From: Mixophyes australis
Taxonomy: Eukaryota > Chordata > Amphibia > Anura > Limnodynastidae
Reading direction: 5' to 3'
NCBI GenBank assembly: GCA_036250195.1
Contig: JAVHZZ010000003.1
Span: 20,803,504-20,867,503 of the forward strand
DNA: 64,000 nt
This document shows positions 10,801 through 22,800 of this stretch, one piece after another. The notes beneath the pieces were generated by a model. It made no database searches. It had not been told where the DNA came from and worked only from the letters and a program-made list of their open reading frames with translations. The position numbers and the translations under genes are program-made. The first letter of the stretch is position 1. Every line of letters starts with the position of its first letter.

Positions 10801-13800
10801 GGTCTTGTAGAATCCAAGGTGCATTTACATTGCAGTGATGTCAGCCTCGCAGGATAAATATAAGAGATAACCCAGGTCCCCCCTCTCTGAGCTCATTTCT
10901 GGGGAAGGGGGAATCTGTCATTACAGCCACAAGACAACACTTGGCACTCTGGTCGGTGAATAACTCCAGACAGCTCTTTGTACAGTGCGTTCTGATTGGC
11001 TGCCATGTCAGCTAGCAATGCTTACAAACTAAAGGACTGTGGGTTATCTACATGGTTTGTTATGACAGACGATTGGCACGTCTCCTGGCAACAAGCGAGT
11101 TACCTCTGCTTCTGACGTCAGAAGAGGGAAAATAGAGTGTGCACTGTTATACCACCCTGTACTTGCATTTATAATGATGTTACTGTAGTGACGGTGGGAG
11201 AAATTGAACCCTCTGTGTTTCGGTGTCGAGAAATAAGAGAGATTGAAGGTGGCTGGGAAATAAATGGTCAAATACAGAAAAACCTGAGAGCCTATAAGCA
11301 TATCTGTATATAAACTATACAGAATAGGTGTGCAGGATCCGTGCTAGCACTAGTCAACCCTAGGCGATTACCTATCTCATCAGTGTGTGCGCACACATAG
11401 GAGTGAAATGTGTTAGTATATGTAAAGTAGTATATGAAATGCGTTGGTTTATGTAAAGTAGTCTATGAAATGCGTTGGTCTATGTAAAGTATTCTATGAA
11501 ATGCGTTAGTATATGTAAAGTAGTCTATGAAATGCGTTAGAATATGTAAAGTAGTCTATGAAATGCGTTCGTATATGTAGTCTATGAAATGCGTTAGCAT
11601 TGCAGTAGCACCCAAAGTTTGCAAGCATCCGTTGGCATTGGATGTATACAAATGTTTTCCTAATTGATTTACCACTGGTTTGCCACTGTCCTTCTTTTCT
11701 GCCAGGCCCTGGACGGGTTCTTCTTTGTCGTGAACCAAGAAGGCCGGATCGTATTTGTCTCGGAAAATGTCACCAACTATCTGGGATACAAACAGGAGGA
11801 GCTTATGAAGGACAGCGTGTACAGCATCCTGCACGTGGGGGACCACGAGCAGTTTGTCAAAAACCTCCTCCCCAAATCTCTAGGTAACGAGCCACTGTGA
11901 ACCATTAATACAGTACTTGGGTGTCTGTCTGCCCCCTGTGTCTCAAAAACACGTCAAGCAGCTCGGTGATGTCAGCCGTTCCTAGCCTGAAAGGAAATGA
12001 CTTGGGGCTCAGTCACTCAAATTCTCTCTTAAACTTTCTTTTTAGAATGCGGCTGTTTGCCGCGAGTAATCTGTCAAACTTCTAATTTCATTGTCCGTTT
12101 AAAGAAACAAACGGAAGCTTACAATAAATGTGTTGGTCGTTGTATCTGCCACAGAGCGCTCAAAGAAAATTCTGCTTATAGCATTTCTGATGCTTGCAAC
12201 CAACGCATCTTTAATATAAGCACCACCTTCTCTTCAGATATTCTTCAAGAGGCCTGGAGGGGAAAAAACCCCCCCTCAAATACTCCAAATCGCTTTTAAA
12301 CCCTAAATAGCACTTTCTAGAATAGCTCAAAGGCTTTTACTACAGACTGCTTTGCACAGTAGCCCCGTACGTGTGAATGAGAGGTCACTGATTGCTGGTG
12401 AGTGAATAGGCTGCTTGTAGCTCACTGTGTTCATCACAATGCAACCTATCCATTTGCATAAATATCGTTTCAGCCTACAAGATTATTATTATTATTATTA
12501 TTTAATAACCTACAAAATAGCTGCATCTTCTGCTTGTAATAAGCATAGTAAAACACAGCCACGTTTCATCAAATAGGCCTAAAGCAGCCTGACCATCCTG
12601 TGGCTCTCCAGGTGTTGGGAACGAACTAGAAGTCCCAGCAAGCCCTGCCAGTTATCGGCTGGCTTACTACTGGCAAAGCATGCTGGGGCTTGTAGTTCCA
12701 CAACAGCTGTAGAGGCACAGGTCGGACAGGCTTGCTGTGAAGGATTCCAGCCGTTAATCGCTCTCTGTATAATTGAGGGTACAGTCAGCGACACCTGGTT
12801 AGTTTTTTGTTTTTCCTGCACGTGATTATCACAGGATATTCCTTTTTTATACCTATATGACTCGGCTGCTTTCCCCCCCCCCCCTGTTCCCTCCAAGGCC
12901 AGAAGACGTATGAAAAACATACATGTCGGTAACGTGTGGGAACAGTATAGAGTACAGGTCAGCAACAGCTGTGCACCTCTCATTAAATTCTCCTCATAAA
13001 CAGCTGCTATCTGAATCGAGAGGCTGTCCCTCCATCAGGGTTACCAAGCATCGGTAAATTTACTGACAGAGAGAAAAACATTTTTTAAATAGACATTGTT
13101 AGGTATTGCGTATTATTATTGCTGATTATATATTTTTATGTTGTGTATTTTTTTTTTTTTTATTATTATTAGTCAATGGAGTCCCTTGGTCCCAAGAAGC
13201 CAACCGGCGGAACAGCCATACGTTAAACTGTAGAATGCTGATTCGGCCCCCAGACGACGCGGGCGCGGAGAACCAGGAGGCCCGTCAGCGGTACGAGGTC
13301 ATGCAGTGCTTTACTGTGTCTCAGCCCAAATCCTTCAAGGAGGAAGGAGAAGGTGAGGTCTGCGAAGCTGCCCTGAAAACATAATTTTTTTTTTGTGTGT
13401 TGGGTTTATAATTTCTGTTTTGTCCCCCTCCCCTCTTTTTCTCATTTATAGATATGTTGACACATAGCATTGTGTTCCCATTCCATTTTTTTTAACTCTT
13501 TAAATATTTGAGCCCCCAAAACATCCCTGATGGCTGAGAGACTGTTCCATGTATCTGACACACTCGTTACTTCTTAGCCGCCCTTGATTATCCTTTAGGA
13601 AGTCCGACTGGTTTTAGAAATCCCCTTGTGTTTAGATATTCCGCCTTCCTGAACGCTTTTAAAACTTTAGGTTTATAACTATTTTTACCTGTATTTTAAT
13701 CAGAGCATCGCCAGGCACCCCAACCTGCCCTAAAAGTGGTTCAACCACAATGCACAAAAAACAAATGAATAAAGCGTTATCTAGGCTATATTAAAATTTC

Positions 13801-16800
13801 ACGACATATACAAACCACATATGGAAATAATAAAGTTGCAAGGTTAAAAAGAATAAAAAAAAAAAAAAAAAAAACCAAAACATTGCTCAAATCAACTCTG
13901 TGCTTTGTGAATGGACAATATGTAATCTCCGCCTACACAATGGCAGCCTGCACTCTGTAAATAAACAGTGCTTTGCTTTCTTTACTATTATCTTCTGTAG
14001 CAACTTACCTGTAGCCAGGGCCACCAAGAGGTGTTTTGGCTCTCCCGGAAAATCCGTGATACTCCCGAAATTCGGGTCAGTCTCCCGGGCTCCCCTGAGA
14101 GTTGGCATTTCTCCCGCATCCCGAAATTCCCTTGTTAAAATGGCGCGGTTCAACGAGAATCGTGTCATTTGACGCGATTCTCGGTGAATCGCGCCATTTT
14201 GGCCCCGCCCCCTAGTCACGCCCCTCTCCCGGAAACAAGTTTCCGAGAGTAGGTAAGCATGTGTTTTTTTGGCCCGAGTACAGCAACTTTTTAGGGCTCC
14301 ATAGTCACTTGTGGGGGAGAAGTGTTCATACCAGGTTAGTGACTCCTCCCACTACGCAGTCATGGCCGGGCCCTAGTGCTTTGTACCCCCTTCTTCTCGG
14401 CAACCCGGCCTCTATCAAACACCGCACGGTGCTTGGAAATCTCTTATCGTAAGTGTCCTCATCTGTCCTTTAGCTCTTCAGCGAAATGAACTGAAAGTGA
14501 AAAGACTCCATTAACCATAACACTTAACAATAATAGAAGTGTTTGTTCTGACCTAGTCCTCAGTGAAATTTATTTCTTCAAAGTATGCAAAGTTTAAATA
14601 CAAGTGTCACGTTAAATCAAATCTTGTATCAACAAACCCACCTAATATAGACAAGTCTGTTCACGTTGTGTATGAAGGCTGCAGCTTAAACACAAATGTT
14701 TTGTAATCACAAATATATACATGTCACAGCGCCGGGATAATAACGGCACAATCGGTCAGGGCAGACATTGGCGGTTTTCCTCCTTGTAGTTTAAATCACG
14801 CACGTGGCACTGACAATGAGTCATGTATTATTTCAGGCTATTAATGGCATCTTCCGATGGCACCGTGCCACTTCCTGCGCGGTGAGCAGATTGGCACAAT
14901 AGCAATGCAATGCAAATATGATAAATTGCAGAAGTGGAGATTAGCAGAACTGTGAGGTTACTAGAAGTCAGATGTTATGTAACATTACAGCGTCTGACTA
15001 GGGCCATTATAACGTCAGATAGTCGCCCGCCTAGGGGCCCGCTGTGTATTTGGGCTCAAGAATCAATTAGCGCATCTAATGACAAATAATTGGAGGTTTT
15101 GATCCCGGGCTGCCGACACGCAGATGGTTTGTTGATGTTGGAAAATAGGGATTATTGGCTCGGTCTGCCTTATGGAATCTGTCACTACAGATGTGAGACG
15201 CCCCGGCGGGTGATGGGAGATGGGTGTTTAAATAAAGTGTCATTGTATTTTTATTTTTTTTTGTCAATTGGGTTAAATGTGAATACTTCTTTTTATGATG
15301 CAATGAGGAATTGTGCTCTTTCCTTTAGTTTCAGATCAGCTTTGTTCTGTCATTCATAAACCCCTCAACAGACTTAAAGACCATGGGGTATATTTACTAA
15401 ACTGTGGGTTTGAAAAAGTGGAAAAGTTGCCTATAGCAACCAATCAGATTCTAGTTATCATTTTGTAGAAAGTACTAAATAAATGAAAGCTAGAATCGGA
15501 TTGGTTGCTATAGGCAACAACCCCACTTTTTTCAAACTCGCAGTTTAGTAAATCTACCCCCGTGTGTCTGGGAAAGTCAGTTTTACCTTGCAAGTTACCG
15601 CCTTGGTCTAAGCAATATACTGCCCTGTCTGCAGTAGTGCAGGATACAGCAGACCTTTTGTAAAGGACCCTTAAACCCAGGATTTGAAATTTTCCGATAT
15701 AAACCATGAAGATAAGATACATTGTTTAGTGTTATCCTGGCATTCCATTGCAGCTATGTTAACGAGAAAGGTATCCCCTCCAGGCTGCAGTCGTTTAAGC
15801 TGAAGCTGCAGTCGCTTAAGCTGAGGCTGCAGTCGTTTAAGCTGCTGCAACCTCACTGCTTCTGTATATGAATCCACACATTGGGTTTCTGCAGAATCTA
15901 ATAATGATTCTGTCTGCTCAATTAGAGAAACACCTGTCTACATAGGTGAAGTATGTACTTGCTCTTTAAAGTTTGAACTATTATGACATTTCCTCATGGC
16001 AGCTTCCAATCAGCAGAAGCAAAAATTGGTATTTTATAATGGCTGGCATTAGTTCAACAATGTATCACTTTGCCAATAAATAACTCATCATACAATTTTT
16101 TTTTAAATGCATTTAGTTTTACTTTTTAGACATTTTATTATTTTAAAATATTAACACTAGAGATTTCTAAGCGTACAGATACAGTCCTTTTATTTCTCAC
16201 CTGTTTGTTAAAGCTCGTTCTTGTTTAACTATGAGTAAGGGGTGTATACTGGCGCTATACAAATAAACGTTAATAAATAAAGCTGAAAAATAATATAAGG
16301 AATTCCTCGGCGCAGAGAAGGCCGCGAATCCACGGAACGATGTGTTGGCTAATGTGTGTGTGTGTGGAATCGCTTGTTAACAACATGGGACACACATTAA
16401 AGCTATTGTAAAGTGGAGATAGATGTTGCCTATAGCAACCAATCAGATTCTAGCTGTCATTTTGTAGAATGCACTAAATAAATTATAACTAGAATCGGAT
16501 TGGTTGCTATAGGCAACATCTCCACTTTTTCAAACCCGCAGCTTGATAAGTTTACACCTAGGTGTCACAAACAAGAAGAAAGCTACATTTTTATTTTGCA
16601 GTTAAATACCTTGTTTGTGAGTTGATTAATGCAGGTTAATTTGGGCTTAAGGCTGTATATTGAATATACGTAACAATACAGCTTATTGAGTCACTAGGAA
16701 CCAGGGACATTCCTGGTTGCTGGTGAACGTATAGGCTACGTGCATCATTGATATCACTGGGTCTTCAAGAATCTGTAGTTTGGGCCTTGATTTCTTGTAA

Positions 16801-19800
16801 ACATTTTGGTACCGCCTCCTCACGGCACAATGAGGCATTCACGGCTTTGCACCGCGGGGGTGGGGCCAAATGACACGAATCACCCCTTCTCCGCAGTCAT
16901 CACCCGACCCCGGAGGGGAGTTAGAAAAAGTAGGAATGCATGAGTCATGCTTTCTTAATAAACGTATCATTTAAATGCCTCATTTCTATCCGGTCACCTA
17001 TTATACAGTGCGAGCGATTAACTGATCTCTGTTCCCTGACAGATTTTCAGTCCTGTCTGATCTGCATTGCGCGGAGATTACCTCGGCAAACGCCTCTCAC
17101 CTCGTTGGAGTCCTTCATCACGAAGCAAGATGCTACAGGTATGACCCACCGGGACTGCCCTTGTCTGAATGTTGGATTTACATCCCGTTCTACAGGGCGA
17201 TTCTCATCATTTTAGACTTTATTGGTTATAATGAATGTATGGGGGTTATTTTAAATGTAGATTTTCAAAATTGAGAACTTTATTCGCCCTGAAAAAAATA
17301 CATTCTCCAAACATTCAGATCATTGCAAAATCACAGTGTTTTTTATGCAAGGCCTCTGGCAGCCCTTTGATTGCATAGAGAATTTGCATACAGGCGATAC
17401 ATACCTCATCCTACCCTTTAGATTGCCAGCTCTTGGAATCAGGACACTCTTTTTTTTTTTTTTTTCCCCTCTAGCAGCAGCAAGTTTAAGTGTTTAATCT
17501 TCACACCTCCTTAGGCTGCGGTTTAGAAGATGACAAATTGATAACACCGAATGCTCTGCAAACAAGGATGAGAGTCCCTTTATTCTTCCCTTATTTTCAT
17601 TGGCCGGGTGACAGAGTGCCTGAGAGGTTGTGTAAACACTTCATTTAGAAACCTTGCCCGAAATCCAGAAAATGTTTCTTCCCAGCGAAGCCAAAATCCC
17701 CACCGTAACGTCTGATCATGTTTGATCATGGAAGACAATTTTGTCAGGTTTTTTTTCCCCCTTAATGCTTCTAATAGGAGTTTCTAATACAAGGAGACCA
17801 TTTCTTTCTGGACAACGTACGGTAACGCGGATGATCTTTCTGTTTTTTTCTTGCAGGAAAAATCATCTCCATTGATACCAGTTCCCTTCGAGCCTCAGGC
17901 AGTACCGGATGGGAAGATTTGGTCAGGAAATGTATCTATGCTTTCTTTCAAGCTCAGGGCACAGAACCATCTTACGCCAAACAGCTTTTTCAAGAGGGTG
18001 AGTGCGTATCCCCCCCCCCTCCCCAGTATGATGAGGCGACTGCTCGTCCGATACATTCTACCTTCTAGTTGGATGAAATTCTACATTTGAAAGGAAAATC
18101 CTCTGCAACGGGAGGACCCCCGATGGATCGGAGCTGCGCAACGGAGGACCCAATAGGTGGAACTTGCCGTAGCGTATCATAATGTCGTACCCTTCTCCCG
18201 TCACATCAAGCAGTCATAATTACATTGGATAATCCCATGGCCAATAGCTGCTTTCGGCCAAAAGAGCAGTGTGCTGAAGTGAGCCACATCGAACAGGGTG
18301 ATAGAATAAAGCCCTTTTGACTTTTGTCTGCAACCCTCATTAGAGAAGTGTTGCCCCCAATTTTTATAGGACACTGCCTATATTTTATGAGGGTGTTAAG
18401 AGGTCTACTGGCAGAGCTCAATAAAGGACCAATCTTTTAGTCTTTGTCCCATTATTCCATTTCCTACCAGAGCTCTCCTGTTACTCTTATTGAGTTGATG
18501 ATTCACTCGCAATACAAAGAGCTCGAGGGTGCACCCTAGTGGCAAGCGCTGTGTATGAAATTGTCGGGGTATAGGGGAAGGAGGTTTGTTTAAGGATAAG
18601 AGTATATGAACCAAATTAGACCTCAATAGCATGAAGTGATCCTTTAACGGTGCCTCTAAAATTTTACTTATAGTACAATGTAAAAATACATTCAGGCTAA
18701 AAAGGTAATTATACCCGAATGTAAATAAAATGCCCATGACTGTAACAAGTTCCTCTCTTGTGATTCTCTGCAGTAATGATGAGGGGGACGGCCTGCAGCC
18801 CATCTTATAAGTTCACTCTGAGCGACGGGACGGAACTGAGCGCTCACACCAAGTGCAAGTTATGCTACCCCCAGAGCCCGGAAATGCAACCCTTTGTCAT
18901 GGGAATCCATATAATTGAAAGGTGATGTAATTCTTTGTTCTGTTTCCCAGCCATTCTTCAGTCATTTAAAGGGGGCTTCCAACTTCAGCCAATCGGATTT
19001 GTTTACTTGACCTTAGATATGACAACAGATAGATACAACTGCATTCAGTGCACAGACTTGAGTATCTCCAATGCCAATCTGTTCTTGTATCAAACTCTCG
19101 TAACTCAATCTGCCCATAGACCATTTTCTCTGTAGGAGGAGTGCCCCTTTAACACACAGGGATTATTTTGCTTCATCTTGTCTCTTTGTTTGTTTCTTGC
19201 AGGGATCAAAGCTCTCTTTGTACACAAGACAACACTAACTCAGGAATGTCACTACCCCGACTCAGTCCCTCGATAAACTCTACCATCTCGCCAGCTCCAG
19301 GGATGCCCTTCTCTTGTACCACCTCCCCATCCAGTGGCAGCATGCTGACCTCCAGTATAAACCAGCCAGTCACTGGCCTGCATAACATCAGCAGTTCCAA
19401 CACCAGCCAAGCAAACTATGGATGTTCTCCTGGAAGTCAGATGGGAGCCAATGTTGCCTTAAACATGGGGCAGGCTGGACCCCAGAACAATAACAATCTA
19501 AACCTCAACAGTCCCCCCATGAGCAGTCCGGGGATCAGTCCTCCTCAGTTTATGTCTCCGAGGCCACGGAGTAGTCCAGGATTGGTGTCACGGTCCAGAG
19601 TTTCAGGTAATCCCTTTTCTCCCACGATGCCTACCATGCACTCCCCTGTAGGTATCTCAAGCAGTGGTTGTAACAATAATAACAGATCGCTCTCCAATGT
19701 TCCCCCCAACTCCATGCCTATGCTGAATGAAGGACCTATGACTCCTGTAGGATTTTCCTCCCCAGGCATGGCGGGCGGGGGATGCACCAATAACAACGGT

Positions 19801-22800
19801 AGGCTTTTTTCTAACACCTCAATGAATCCTCCTGTGCAGGCCATCAACGAAGGACCTAATAACCAGGCAACTTATTCCACAACCTCTCCTGTCCTGCGAC
19901 AAGTCACTTCCCAGAGTTCCCCTGGGAGGCTCAATATGCAGCCTTTAAAAATGGACTCCAAGGAGAACAGTATTGGGAATAATAATGACAATAGGGTTGG
20001 GGAAGGAGACGGCAAAAGTTCACTGGCTGCTTCAAGTCAAAAACTTGTACAACTCTTGGCAACGACGGCGGAAAGCAAGTTGAGAGACGGGGATCTCAGT
20101 TGCCGAGATTCGCTAACTTGCCCCATTGTTTCCAATTCGAGCTGCGGGAGTTCGTCGAGTGGAACGTGCCCCTCGTCTCACAGCTCTTTGACCGAGCGGC
20201 ACAAGATTTTGCATCGGCTCCTTCAGGAGGGGAGCCCTTCAGACATTAACCTGTCCTTGGACCATGACAAGAAAGGCTCCGGGTCTAGCAGTTGCCAGAC
20301 TCGGGGGAGCACGCCGGAGATAAAGATGGAGCCTTACAATGACAAGAAAAAGGACTCCAAAGATCAGCTTCTACGCAACCTGCTGGACAAAGACGAGAAA
20401 CCTTCTCTGAGTCTGGATGATGTGAAAGTAAAAATGGAGAAGACGGAGTCCATCGATCAGTGCAGCTCTGCACCCACCACGTTGGTAAAGCCTATTCAAG
20501 AAGATATAAAACTGGAGACACAGGTGAGTGTTTGTTTTTGGTGTGAAATTGAGATTGTTGAGAAATTAGAACATAGAACCTGTTTAAAAGCCAAAGGCAA
20601 GTAGCAAGTTTTTTCATATTTGAGCGCAATGGACTCTTACGGTAGCCTACGATATCAGGGGCAGAACGTGGAGGGGACTGGGCGTATGCACGTAGTCAAT
20701 GTACGGGAAGGGTGTGCCAAGCTTGAACTCACACCGCAGTGCCCCATTCAAACTTTGGGCATCTCTAAGGTACGTGATCTTCAGTCGTATCAATTGCAGC
20801 AGCTACAGGTCGGTGGAAGGGCAAACAGGAGCAACTGTAAAATTAAATTTTATACACAGTAGACATCAATAACCGCATGGTGAATATAGTTTATGCGGGG
20901 GAGGACAACTGTTTTTTATTTTTTAATGTTTTGTCATTAATGACTATATTATTAACAGGTGACAATCATTGAATAGTTTTTTTTTTCCTGTGCGTTCTTT
21001 TGTGACTTAATAGTCCACATATGCATTGGAACGTATCCTGCAGTGTATTGTATGTCAGAGCAGACCTAGACACACATTAAACAACAGACTTATCTTCAGA
21101 TCCGCTGCTTGTTGAATGCGGATGTGCGTGTACAGGATGTATGTGGGGTTTGTTTTGCGTTTGTTAATGAATCATAATCGTAAAGGTCGTATGAAAAACA
21201 TTAACAATACAGCAAACCGTGTCAGTGATGTCACACCTGGAATCCCAAACCCTTGGTGTTGGGAAAGCCTGGATCAATATATTATAAAGCCAAGGACATG
21301 TTAGGCTGGGGAAATGACATCATCAGTGAGTAAGAGGGTGGCGGGAGTGCGGAGTTAGCCCAAAATGAAATACAAGCCCCCTGTTATCTGCAACTGGTAA
21401 GCGTAATGGTTTTCTATTTGTAAGCTGTACCTTATGCAAAATGTGTTCATTGTCCAATTCTGAAACAATGGAAGCGGAAACACAGCACTGTAACACAGAT
21501 AATTTCATAACATAATAATATAACATGATGTAACAATAATAGTATAACAAAATAATAAAACTATAGCAAGAATAATATAACATAGTTCGTATCAGATTTA
21601 GACAGTGATGAAGTCTACAGGCATGTATAAACTGGCCAATTCGGAGCCAAGAGTCGGGATTGCGGCCCAGTCCCGGCGCTCACCCCCAAGAGTCGGGATT
21701 GCGGCCCAGTCCCGGCGCTCACCCCCGAGAGTCAGGATCGCGGCCCAGCCCCGGAGCTCGCCCCCGAGAGTCAGGATCGCAGCCCAGTCCCGGCGCTCAC
21801 CCCCAAGAGTCGGGATTGCGGCCCAGTCCCGGCGCTCACCCCCGAGAGTCAGGATCGCGGCCCAGCCCCGGAGCTCGCCCCCGAGAGTCAGGATCGCAGC
21901 CCAGTCCCGGCGCTCGCCCCCGAGAGTCAGGATCGCGGCCCAGCCCCGGAGCTCGCCCTGAGAGTCAGGATCACGGCCCAGCCCCGGAGCTCGCCCCCGA
22001 GAGTCAGGATTGCGGCCCAGTCCCGGCGCTCGCCCCCGAGAGTCAGGATCGCGGCCCAGCCCCGGAGCTCGCCCTGAGAGTCAGGATCACGGCCCAGCCC
22101 CGGCGCTCACCCCCAAGAGTCGGGATTGTGGCCCAGTCCCGGCACTCGCCCCCGAGAGTCGGGATTGCGTCCCAGTCCCGGCGCTCGCCCCCGAGAGTCG
22201 GGATTGCGGCCCAGTCCCGGCGCTCGCCCCCGAGAGTCGGGATTGCGGCCCAGTCCCGGAGCTCGCCCTGAGAGTCAGGATCGCGGCCCAGCCCCGGAGC
22301 TCGCCCTGAGAGTCAGGATCGCGGCCCAGTCCCAATCAGGCCAATTGTGGAATGACCGCAGCATTATGGCTGCATGTAACCAGCTTAAGCAGAACACTTT
22401 GTAAATATAATATTTTGGACCCTGGCAGTAAATACACGGTAACGCTTTGGCTCATCTCAGTCCCTATCAGCTGCTTGTGATTGACCAGCGCTCTATGGTT
22501 TGAGAGCATCTTGTGAGTTACCAAGTGGGGCCTCTTCCTTCAGGCTTGTGAGGGGCCAGATTCATTGTCCAGAGATCGGGTTTCCATACAATGCAGAGAG
22601 CAGCAGTGTTTCTTTGTCTGTACTCCAGTCCCGCTCACAGCTGGATGAGGAATGAACTGTATCGCACTCCCAGAGCTGGAAACCAGATACCTGGTGTGAG
22701 ACCTCTCGCTGCTGGAAGAGTCAGGGGCAGGCTGTGCTGGAGGGCAGGGGGGCATGTGTCCCCCGGGCTGGTGGTCCCATAGGACTGGTTCCTTTTAAAC

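Larger units (their letters stand above)
1877..11705 (+). other. NCOA1 intron, 9.8 kb, repeat-rich
   Basis: Contents that can be named are listed separately: Harbinger-like MITE 2962-3193, antisense SINE 4065-4330, inverted-repeat element 5243-5379, about 100-bp tandem unit 7735-8985 split by a DNA element at 8035-8762, G-rich minisatellite 9955-10277 and 31-bp minisatellite 11405-11597. In 1877-2960, 3200-4060, 5380-7730 and 10280-11400 I see no coding or RNA gene. Around 4400-4530, 5100-5230 and 5400-5460 are short stretches of the type 'tgaatattggtttagcc...aaaatggctgcc' that recur near 16690, 49160 and 49860, so they look like a further dispersed repeat. Confidence 0.8.
13353..17042 (+). 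other. NCOA1 intron, 3.7 kb
   Basis: Named contents are the hairpin-bearing repeat at 14015-14275, two copies of the ccaatcagattctag MITE at 15385 and 16398, a 24-bp triplicate at 15785-15847 and a LINE/SINE tail at 16236-16280. The stretch 14280-15380 holds nothing I recognise. Near 16840-16920 is a short gccgcggg..gtggggcc segment that resembles part of the 14015 element. Confidence 0.8.

Noticed and set aside
19203..20523. Assignment as NCOA2 or NCOA3
   Set aside because: The PAS exons, the segment after box 3, the activation helix and the LLQQLLTE end all follow NCOA1; only part of one exon resembles NCOA3.
21605..22404. Open frames rich in Pro, Ser, Arg and Gly on both strands
   Set aside because: They come from the 39-bp minisatellite; unit length divisible by 3 explains them.
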